64,000 bases of DNA from CBDHDJ01 sp965261645 (GTDB lineage: Bacteria; Pseudomonadota; Alphaproteobacteria; SHVV01). The stretch spans positions 806,001 through 870,000 of the forward strand of contig CBDHDJ010000004.1 of NCBI GenBank assembly GCA_965261645.1, written 5' to 3'. Shown one piece after another: positions 57,535-64,000 of this stretch. Both the position numbers and the translations under genes were made by a program. Under the pieces are notes generated by a model, which was given only the letters and a program-made list of their open reading frames with translations, had not been told where the DNA came from and did not search any database. Position 1 is the stretch's first letter. Every line of letters begins with the position of its first letter.

Positions 57535-58856
57535 GCGGCTCCCCCGGTCAGGCGCGCGCCGAGCGTCGCCAGCAACTCGACGAAACCGGGAAAGCTCGTC
57601 GCGATCGATGTGCCGTCGTCGACCGCCACGGGCTCACGCGCGGCCAGGCCGAGCACCAGAAACGCCATGGCGATGCGGTGATCGAGCCGGGTCGCGATCG
57701 TCGCGCCACCCGGCGGCGGGCCGGCGCACCCGTGGATGACGAGATCGTCACCCCGCTGCTCGAGCCCGACGCCGCAGGCGGCGAGGCCCCCGGTCATCGC
57801 GGCCAACCGGTCGCTCTCCTTGAGGCGCAGCTCGCCGAGACCCCGGAGAACGGTGGTGCCGTGCGCGCACGCGGCAGCGACGGCCAGGATGGGATATTCG
57901 TCGATCATCGTCGGCGCCCGCCCGGGCGGCACCTCGATGCCCCTCAGCGCGCTCGAACGAACGGTGATGTCGGCGATCTCCTCGCCGCCGGCACGGCGGC
58001 GCGCGAGGTCCATATCGGCCCCCATCTCGATCAGGCAGTCAAACAGGCCGGTCCGGCGCGGGTTGACGCCGACGTTGCGGATGCTCACCTCGGCGTCGGG
58101 CGCGATCAGCCCGGCCACCACCACAAACGCGGCGGAGGACGGATCGCCGGGTACGCTGAGCCGGGCCGGCGTGAGCTCGGGCTGGCCCACCACGGTGATT
58201 CGCGCACCCTCGTCCGATTTATCGATGCGCACCTCGGCGCCGAACTCGCGCAACATGCGCTCGGTGTGATCGCGCGTCGGCGCACTCTCGATGACCGTGG
58301 ACTCACCGGGCGCGTTGAGGGCGGCGAGCAGCACGGCCGATTTCACCTGTGCCGAGGGCACCGGCAGCGCGTAGGTGACCGGCATGGGCTGCCGCGCGCC
58401 TTCGATGGCGAGCGGGAGATAGGCGCCGCCGCGGGCGATGATCCGGGCGCCCATCATTTCGAGCGGCGCGGCGATGCGGTCCATGGGGCGCCGGCTCAAC
58501 GATTCATCGCCGGCAAAGAACGAGGTAAAGGGATGGCTCGCGGCGACGCCCATCAGGAGCCGGAGGCCGGTGCCCGCATTGCCGAGGTCGAGCGCCGATG
58601 CGGGCTGGGAGAGACCGCCGACGCCGCGGCCCTGAACCCGCCACAGGCCGGCGTCATCGCGCGTGATCTCGGCGCCGAGCGCGCCGAGCGCCGCCGCCGT
58701 GCGCTGTACGTCATCGGCCTCGAGGAGGCCCTCGATCACCGTCTCGCCGACCGCAAGCGCACCGAGGATGAGGGCCCGGTGGGAGATCGATTTGTCGCCC
58801 GGCACATCGGTGGTTCCCGAGAGCCGGGCGGCCGGAGTGGAGATCAGTCGGGTCAC
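57531..58856 (-). CDS. aroA: 3-phosphoshikimate 1-carboxyvinyltransferase (EPSP synthase)
   Basis: 441 residues from GTG 58856. VPGDKSISHRALILGALA, DLGNAGTGLRLLMG, GDESLSRRPMDRIAAPLEMM, LPVPSAQVKSAVLLAALNA, PGDPSSAAFVVVAGLIAPDA, the catalytic Asp in MIDEYPILAVAAA, and ELRLKESDRLAAMT. The LGNAGTG loop keeps the Gly-Asn-Ala pattern. It is the sixth step of aromatic synthesis. GTG is chosen because no ATG lies between the conserved N-terminus and the low-similarity upstream extension. Confidence 0.93.
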   Translation of the reverse strand: MTRLISTPAARLSGTTDVPGDKSISHRALILGALAVGETVIEGLLEADDVQRTAAALGALGAEITRDDAGLWRVQGRGVGGLSQPASALDLGNAGTGLRLLMGVAASHPFTSFFAGDESLSRRPMDRIAAPLEMMGARIIARGGAYLPLAIEGARQPMPVTYALPVPSAQVKSAVLLAALNAPGESTVIESAPTRDHTERMLREFGAEVRIDKSDEGARITVVGQPELTPARLSVPGDPSSAAFVVVAGLIAPDAEVSIRNVGVNPRRTGLFDCLIEMGADMDLARRRAGGEEIADITVRSSALRGIEVPPGRAPTMIDEYPILAVAAACAHGTTVLRGLGELRLKESDRLAAMTGGLAACGVGLEQRGDDLVIHGCAGPPPGGATIATRLDHRIAMAFLVLGLAAREPVAVDDGTSIATSFPGFVELLATLGARLTGGAA

Positions 58857-59061
58857 GGCGTTGGTGCACGAGCGTTGCAAAGCGGGTGCGCGCCGCGGGC
58901 GGCCCGCGGCGTCCTCTCTAGCACACTCGCCGGTCCCCCGCCACCGGCGCACGATGCGCTCTCTGAGATAATCCTTTGACAGCGATCTTGGTTCATGGCA
59001 ATTGGGTTGCCCGCTACAAAACACCCGAATAAGGCTCAAGTTCAAGGACGGCGAGGACGGC

Positions 59062-59448
59062 GTGGCAAAGCCTGAGTGGGGCACCAAACGGGAGTGCCTG
59101 AAATGCGGCGCCCGTTATTACGATCTCCGGCGCGATCCCATTGTCTGCCCCAAATGTGACAGCGTCTACGAGGCCGAACCGGCCAAGGGCAAGGCGCGCG
59201 CTGCCGCTGAGGACGCGGCCCCGGCAGCGGTCAAGCCCGAAGTCGTGGCCAAACCCGCGAAGAAGAAGGCCAAAGCCGTAGACCCGCCCGCGTCTGAAGG
59301 CGGCGCGGCGGAGATCGAGGAGGTCGAAGGCGGGGACGCCGCAGCCACCGACGAGGAAAACATCATCGAGGACGCTTCCGAGTTGGGTGAGGACGCGGAG
59401 GACGTGGTCGTCCCGATCGAGGACAAGCCGGAGAAAGGGCCGGACTAA
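59062..59448 (+). CDS. TIGR02300 (FYDLN-acid) family protein
   Basis: 128 residues from GTG 59062. A conserved N-terminal domain WGTKRECLKCGARYYDLRRD with IVCPKCDSVYE gives two CxxC pairs, probably zinc-binding, followed by a Lys/Ala stretch and a long acidic tail. It is an alphaproteobacterial family of unknown function, usually encoded next to aroA and tRNA-Ala, as here. The position supports the class assignment. Confidence 0.85.
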   Translation: MAKPEWGTKRECLKCGARYYDLRRDPIVCPKCDSVYEAEPAKGKARAAAEDAAPAAVKPEVVAKPAKKKAKAVDPPASEGGAAEIEEVEGGDAAATDEENIIEDASELGEDAEDVVVPIEDKPEKGPD

Positions 59449-59474
59449 CACCCAGCACGCCCACGGGTTGTTGT

Positions 59475-59550
<76 letters not shown>

Positions 59551-59698
59551 CTCCTCCTTCCCAAGCATTCCTAGGGTGTCCGGGAAACACCTTAGTTCCC
59601 TGAAATATCACTCTATTCCTTCTTGAGCCTTCCGGCGTGTACCTATGCCTTCCCAACACATCTGTGGGGATGTATGTTGGGAATGAGGGGAAGGTGCG

Positions 59699-60880
59699 AT
59701 GGGGAAGCTGACGGCGACGCAGTTGCGGGCACTGAGGGCGCCGGGCATGTACGGCGACGGCGACGGGCTCTATCTGAAGGTCGGCCGCGGTGGCGCGCAC
59801 TCCTGGATACAGCGCATCAAGTACGGTGGGAGGCGGCGCGATATCGGTCTCGGGCGCTTCCCCGATGTCGGGCTCGCCCAAGCCCGTGAGGCGGTTGCGC
59901 GCAACCGTGCGCTGATCGCGTCGGGCGGCGATCCGCTCGCCGAGAAGCGCCGGGCCTCCGTGCCGAGCTTTCGCGAGGCGGCCGAACGGGTGTTCGAAGC
60001 GAACCGCCCACGCTGGCGCAATGCCAAGCACACGGTGACCTGGCGTCAGTCTCTCGAACGCCACGCCTACCCGGTCCTCGGCAACATGCCTGTTGACACC
60101 ATCGACCAGGAGGACGTGCTCCGCGTCCTGACGCCGATTTGGGGAACCACGCCGGAGACCGCGCGCCGGGTTCGCCAGCGTATCCGTACCATCCTGAAAT
60201 GGGCGCAGGCCCACCGCTTCGTGGAGCACAACGCGGCAGGCGAAGCCATCGACGGCGCGCTGCCGGCGATGCCGAAGGTCAAGAACCACCTGCGGGCGTT
60301 GCCCTATCGGGAAGTCGGCGGGCTGGTCCAGGCGGTGCGACAATCTCAAGCGTCCCTGGCGGCCAAGTGGTGTCTTGAGTTTCTGATCCTGACGGCCGTT
60401 CGGAGCGGTGAGGCGCGGGGTGCCGCCTGGAGCGAAATCGACATGGACGCGGCCACCTGGACTGTGCCGGCAGCTCGCATGAAGGCGAACGCCGAACATC
60501 GCGTTCCCCTGTGCGGGCGCGCCCTCGAAATCCTCGACGAGGCGCGCGCCATCGACGGCGGAAGCGGCCTGGTGTTCCCGTCGCCTTCCCGAGCCGGCCG
60601 TCCGATGAGCGACATGACCCTCACCGCGGTGCTGCGCCGGATCGGGGTCGCCGACCGGGCGACGGTCCACGGTTTTCGCAGCTCGTTCCGCGACTTCGCC
60701 GCCGAATGCACGCATGCGCCGCACGCGGTCATGGAGCTGAGCCTTGCCCACACTGTAGGCAACGCCGTCGAGGCGGCCTATGCGCGCTCTGATCTGTTCG
60801 AGCGCCGCCGTGCGCTCATGGACCAGTGGGCGGCATTCGTCACCGGCGACCGCACGGAGGTAGTGCATCTCCATGGATGA
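59699..60880 (+). CDS. P4-type tyrosine integrase
   Basis: 393 residues. An N-terminal DUF4102 domain (LTATQLRALRAPGMYGDGDG, YGGRRRDIGLGRFPDVGLAQ), a core-binding SAM-like domain, and a catalytic domain with Arg in LTAVRSGEARGA, Lys in ARMKANAEHRVPL, HGFR in TVHGFRSSFRDFA, a second His in LAHTVGN, and Tyr in VEAAYARSD. It integrates an island into the tRNA-Ala 3' end. ATG 59699 follows GGGAAGG. The stop overlaps the next gene by 8 bp. Confidence 0.9.
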   Translation: MGKLTATQLRALRAPGMYGDGDGLYLKVGRGGAHSWIQRIKYGGRRRDIGLGRFPDVGLAQAREAVARNRALIASGGDPLAEKRRASVPSFREAAERVFEANRPRWRNAKHTVTWRQSLERHAYPVLGNMPVDTIDQEDVLRVLTPIWGTTPETARRVRQRIRTILKWAQAHRFVEHNAAGEAIDGALPAMPKVKNHLRALPYREVGGLVQAVRQSQASLAAKWCLEFLILTAVRSGEARGAAWSEIDMDAATWTVPAARMKANAEHRVPLCGRALEILDEARAIDGGSGLVFPSPSRAGRPMSDMTLTAVLRRIGVADRATVHGFRSSFRDFAAECTHAPHAVMELSLAHTVGNAVEAAYARSDLFERRRALMDQWAAFVTGDRTEVVHLHG

Positions 60881-61262
60881 CATCGAGACCGCTGGGCGTC
60901 GTATGCGCGCACACCCGGCGTTCACCGGGGGACCGGCAGACGAGGGCTATTGGCTCGATTCTTTGCAGTGGGCTCTGGCGTCCAATGGGACCTATGAGGT
61001 CATGATCAAAAAATATGCCGCCAGGTTGGAGCAAAACCCCGAACAGGCAGACTGGTTTGTCCGTGCCTCTCTCGTGAATCGCATGTATTGGGACGTACTG
61101 GAAGTGTTCGTACGCGAGATGTGGATTAACGGGAGGCACATGCCACCCACACTAGTCGCATGGCGGATGGATGCGACGACGGGCGTGATCAAGAAACCGC
61201 GCCTTGGTGGAAAGCAAACTCGCAAGAACCTAATGCGTAATGTCCTGATCGCCGCTGTCTGA
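60873..61262 (+). CDS. Hypothetical protein, C-terminus cut by IS3
   Basis: 129 residues in the present frame. It begins MDDIETAGRRMRAHPAFTGG and ends TRKNLMRNVLIAA, after which the IS3 end supplies the stop at 61260-61262. It is soluble, Trp- and Arg-rich, with a helix-rich middle (DWFVRASLVNRMYWDVLEVF). I do not recognise a domain. It overlaps the integrase end, so the two are co-expressed; the lost C-terminus may have carried the main domain. Confidence 0.6.
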   Translation: MDDIETAGRRMRAHPAFTGGPADEGYWLDSLQWALASNGTYEVMIKKYAARLEQNPEQADWFVRASLVNRMYWDVLEVFVREMWINGRHMPPTLVAWRMDATTGVIKKPRLGGKQTRKNLMRNVLIAAV

Positions 61263-61342
61263 CGTCAGCGCCTTTGGGACAAATTGAGGTAATTGCATGA
61301 TGGAGGATTTCTGGCTCATCGTAGTGACCGAAGGGAACGAAG

Positions 61343-61717
61343 ATGAGACAGAAATCAATGAGCAAGAACGACCCGGCGGATGGAACGGTTCGGGATATTC
61401 GCCGCAAGACAACCAAGCAGTATACGGCTGAGGAGAAGACCCGGATCGTGGTGTCGGGCCTGCGCGGCGAGGAGAGCATCGCCGCCTTGTGCCGCCGCGA
61501 GGGCATCGCCGAGGGTCTGTATTACAGCTGGTCGAAAGAGTTTTTGGAAGCGGGCAAGAAGCGGCTCGCCGGCGACACCGGGCGCCAAGCGACCTCGGGC
61601 GAGGTTAAAGGCCTGCGCCAGGAGATGCGCGACTTGAAGGAGTTGGTCGCCGAACTTTCGCTGGAGAACCGGCTTCTCAAAAAAAACATGATCGGGCATG
61701 GGGGAGACGAGGAATGA
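61343..61717 (+). CDS. IS3 OrfA (DNA-binding transposase subunit)
   Basis: 124 residues: QYTAEEKTRIVVSGLRGEES, a CRREGIAEGLYYSWSKEFLE helix-turn-helix, and a leucine-zipper end (AELSLENRLLKKNM). The A8 tract near 61679-61686 permits -1 frameshifting, and the orfB frame is open from there. orfB also starts at the overlapping ATGA. Confidence 0.85.
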   Translation: MRQKSMSKNDPADGTVRDIRRKTTKQYTAEEKTRIVVSGLRGEESIAALCRREGIAEGLYYSWSKEFLEAGKKRLAGDTGRQATSGEVKGLRQEMRDLKELVAELSLENRLLKKNMIGHGGDEE

Positions 61718-62695
61718 GGTATCCCGCATCCGAGAAGCTGGAGATCATCCGCCTGGTCGAGCAGTCCCACCTGGGCGTCGGGTCCACTTTGGACAAGCTG
61801 GGCATTCCGAAGACCACCTTTTATCGCTGGTACGATCGCTTTCTGGCCTTTGGCGACGCCGGTCTTGAGGATCGCAACAGCAGCCCAGGCCGGGTGTGGA
61901 ACCGGATCCCGGATGATGTCCGGGGGCAGATCATCGATCTTGCCCTGGAGGAGACGCAACTGTCGCCCCGGGAACTGGCCGTCAGGTTTACGGACACCAG
62001 GGGCTACTTTGTCTCGGAAGCCTCGGTTTACCGGCTTCTCAAGGCCCACGACCTGATCACAAGCCCCGCTTTCGTGGTCATCAAGGCAGCCGATGAGTTC
62101 CGCGACAAGACCACGGCGCCGAACCAGCTGTGGCAGACCGACTTCACCTATCTCAAGGTCATCGGCTGGGGCTGGTTTTACCTGTCGACCATCCTGGACG
62201 ACTATTCCCGCTACATCATTGCTTGGAAGCTCTGCACCAACATGACGGCGGACGATGTGACGGCAACACTGAAGTTGGCGCTAGAAGCCTCAGGCTGCAA
62301 TCGCGCCAATGTCGTCCACAAGCCGAAGCTGCTCAGCGACAACGGCTCGTCCTATATCTCCGGCGATCTGGCTGAATGGCTCGAGGACCACGGTATGGAT
62401 CACGTTCGGGGCGCACCGTATCACCCGCAAACCCAGGGCAAGATCGAGCGCTGGCATCAAACGCTGAAGAACCGGATCCTGCTTGAAAATTATTATCTCC
62501 CCGGCGATCTCGAAAACCAGATCAGCGCCTTCGTCGATCACTACAACAACCAACGCTACCACGAGAGCATCGGCAACGTAACTCCAGCCGACGCCTACTT
62601 TGGACGCCACACCGCCATCATCGAAAAGAGAAAAAAAGATCAAAAAACTGACCACCCAAAACCGCCGCTTGAACCATCAAAGCCAAGCGGCTTAA
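61714..62695 (+). CDS. IS3 OrfB transposase (rve core)
   Basis: MRYPASEKLEIIRLVEQSHL start, HTH_21-like ELAVRFTDTRGYFVSEASVY, the first catalytic Asp in QLWQTDFTYLKVIGWGWFYL, second in KLLSDNGSSYISGDLAEWL, and Glu in HPQTQGKIERWHQTLKNRIL. No internal stop, unlike copy 1. The expected end (NRRLNHQSQAA, stop at 62695) requires six As where seven are present near 62630-62636. In the actual frame translation does not stop inside the element and continues, in frame, into the SIR2 gene past 62983 to the window end. Confidence 0.75.
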
Positions 62696-62770
62696 CATCA
62701 AACAAAGATGAGCCAGATCCTCCCTATGAAACACGCTCAACAGTCCCATTTGTTTTGATGACGGACAGTC

Positions 62771-62983
62771 ATGGCCGCAGGAACTACCTACAGATATCGC
62801 TTCAAGGTGGACGGAAAGGTCGTGCATTGCGGCATCACGACCGACCTGGTGCGCCGCGAGCGCGAACACCGCCGCCGGTGGCCGACGGGCCGCATCGAAC
62901 AGGTGGGTCCGGCGACCACGCGCGAAGAAGCGCGGCATTGGGAGAGACAGCAGCCCGAGCAGCGGTTCAGTTCCGCTTCCTGA
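62771..62983 (+). CDS. Small GIY-YIG-like protein (70 aa)
   Basis: It starts MAAGTTYRYRFKVDGKVVHC and continues HCGITTDLVRREREHRRRW. YRY and HCGIT sit where GIY and YIG stand in that nuclease fold, and the following Arg and HWERQQ near the end match the conserved Arg and Glu positions. It is short and degenerate, so it could be a nuclease or only a binding version of the fold. The IS3 end is 3 bp before its ATG, so its native promoter is gone. Its stop overlaps the SIR2 start (TGATG), which implies the two work together. Confidence 0.6.
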   Translation: MAAGTTYRYRFKVDGKVVHCGITTDLVRREREHRRRWPTGRIEQVGPATTREEARHWERQQPEQRFSSAS

Positions 62984-64000
62984 TGTCTCCGCCTGAACCC
63001 TCCCCGGGGGATGCGGACACCGCGCTGACCGTCTCCCGCAATCACGTCGTGGTCACCGGCGCCGGGTTCACCCGCGGCTTGGTTCCCGGCGCGCCGCTGC
63101 TCGTCGACGATTTCAGCAACGATGTCCTCGAAGCCAGGGTCCGCGGATTGCCCAACGCGAGCCGTTTGCTGGACTGGGAACGAAGTCTGGATGAGAGAGG
63201 TCGCATCGACATCGAGCGCCTGATGACGCGTCTCGATGCCCTGATGCCCTACGACTACGCCGAGAGTGCGGGCAACGCGGCGAACGAATACGGCTTCCTG
63301 CTTTCGGAACTGAGAAGAGCGTTCCTCGACCGGCTCCATGAAGCCCGGAAGGGGGACATCCATCGCGAGGAACTGAAGCGGTTAGCGACGTACTGCGAAG
63401 CCAATGGCTGCTGCTGCATCACTTTCAACTATGACGACTTCCTCGACGAGGCGCTGGCGCAGACCGGCAGTTGGAACCCGTATTGGGGATACGGGTTCTT
63501 CTGCCCGTCCTCATTGGACACCATCGCCAGCTTCGACGAACTGGAAACGCATTCGGTTCTGCGGCTGCTGAAGCTCCACGGGTCGATCAACTGGCGACCG
63601 AAGCTGGGTTACGCGAGCCCGGTCGCGATCGACAGCATCACGCACCATCACGATTCGGCCGGCATCAGTCTCCGCCATCCGCAGGTCGGCGGTCACCTGG
63701 AGCCCGAACCCGTGATGGTCCCGCCCGTTCTGTCGAAATCCAGCCTCGTGGAACAGCCGGTGCTTCGGCTTGTCTGGTCGCAGGCGTTCGACAGTCTGGC
63801 GACGGCCCACGAAGTCACGTTCATCGGATATTCGTTCCCGACGACGGACATGGCTGCGCGGACGTTGTTTTCCGAAGCGCTGAAGGACCTCCCGCGAGAC
63901 GACATCAACGTCGTCAATCTGAGCCGGGAAGACTCCGAGGCCGAAATGACGCGCAGTCGCTACCGATCATCGGTGCTCGGCGATATCCCCGACGAACAGT
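62983..64000 (+). CDS. SIR2-domain protein, probable NADase effector (runs off the end)
   Basis: 339 residues are visible and no stop is reached. VVVTGAGFTRGLVPGAPLLV is the NAD-binding start of SIR2-like proteins, CITFNYDDFLDEAL carries the Asn of the active site, LLKLHGSINW the catalytic His, and EVTFIGYSFPTTDMAARTLF the late GYSf..D motif. Such domains in ThsA, DSR1/2 and SIR2-HerA degrade NAD+ on phage infection. Here it sits in an integrase island behind a coupled GIY-YIG-like gene. Function in defence is inferred; the C-terminal part is unseen. Confidence 0.75.
   Translation, partial: MSPPEPSPGDADTALTVSRNHVVVTGAGFTRGLVPGAPLLVDDFSNDVLEARVRGLPNASRLLDWERSLDERGRIDIERLMTRLDALMPYDYAESAGNAANEYGFLLSELRRAFLDRLHEARKGDIHREELKRLATYCEANGCCCITFNYDDFLDEALAQTGSWNPYWGYGFFCPSSLDTIASFDELETHSVLRLLKLHGSINWRPKLGYASPVAIDSITHHHDSAGISLRHPQVGGHLEPEPVMVPPVLSKSSLVEQPVLRLVWSQAFDSLATAHEVTFIGYSFPTTDMAARTLFSEALKDLPRDDINVVNLSREDSEAEMTRSRYRSSVLGDIPDEQ

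Larger units (their letters stand above)
61256..62767 (+). mobile_element. IS3-family element, copy 2
   Basis: 1512 bp, nearly identical to copy 1, from TGTCTGACGTCAG at 61256 to GATGACGGACA at 62767. It has no target duplication (CGC before, GTC after). It separates the truncated hypothetical gene from the GIY-YIG/SIR2 pair and ends 3 bp before the ATG of the latter. Outward promoters from the element could drive that pair (inference). Confidence 0.88.

Overview
The window is GC-rich DNA from an alphaproteobacterium. Core gene order supports this: ChvI/ChvG with RapZ, TsaE-AmgK-MurU-AddB-AddA-TrxA, FolC-TrpA-TrpB-TrpF, LapA-IhfB-SppA-RpsA-Cmk-AroA, and a TIGR02300/FYDLN-type protein beside tRNA-Ala. 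A Rhodospirillales-like lineage is my guess; the sequence here does not fix the genus.

Layout. (1) 1-12988 is an accessory, insertion-sequence-rich region. It holds IS1182-like, IS256, IS5 and IS1595 elements (some nested), a 179-bp MITE, and broken genes (isoprenylcysteine methyltransferase-like, cytochrome P450, DUF805, SDR). Intact genes are a cytochrome c, a bile-acid/Na+ symporter family protein and a Baeyer-Villiger-type monooxygenase. It stops exactly at the 3' end of tRNA-Arg(CCG). (2) 13140-23067 is core: ABC ATPase, zinc-finger protein, polA, a MotA/MotB-type pair and pckA. An IS5-type element sits on the polA stop codon. motA is split by an IS1595 element and also frameshifted. (3) 23068-30405 is a 7.3-kb accessory insertion between pckA and chvI, which are neighbours in many alphaproteobacteria. 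It carries a large secreted FN3/SpvB-type gene broken by a MITE, an IS1182 copy and an IS3 element, plus a PAPS-reductase-like fragment. (4) 30406-59448 is a nearly uninterrupted core region: envelope signalling, a PAS histidine kinase with two frameshifts, cell-wall recycling, AddAB recombination, thioredoxin, folate and tryptophan synthesis, amino-acid oxidoreductases, IHF, S1, Cmk and AroA. (5) 59475-64000 is a second island: tRNA-Ala(GGC), a P4-type tyrosine integrase, a truncated hypothetical gene, an IS3 element, and a translationally coupled pair made of a small GIY-YIG-like protein and a SIR2-domain protein that runs off the end.

The most interesting item is that final pair in an integrase island. 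Its SIR2 protein keeps the Asn and His motifs of the NADase family used in anti-phage defence, and the IS3 transposase frame reads into it without a stop. Second is the MITE family, whose two copies have perfect 8-bp target duplications and whose ends match the IS1595 element in motA, so that element is the probable source of its transposase. Third is the secreted FN3/SpvB gene, whose coding sequence can be rebuilt by removing each insertion.
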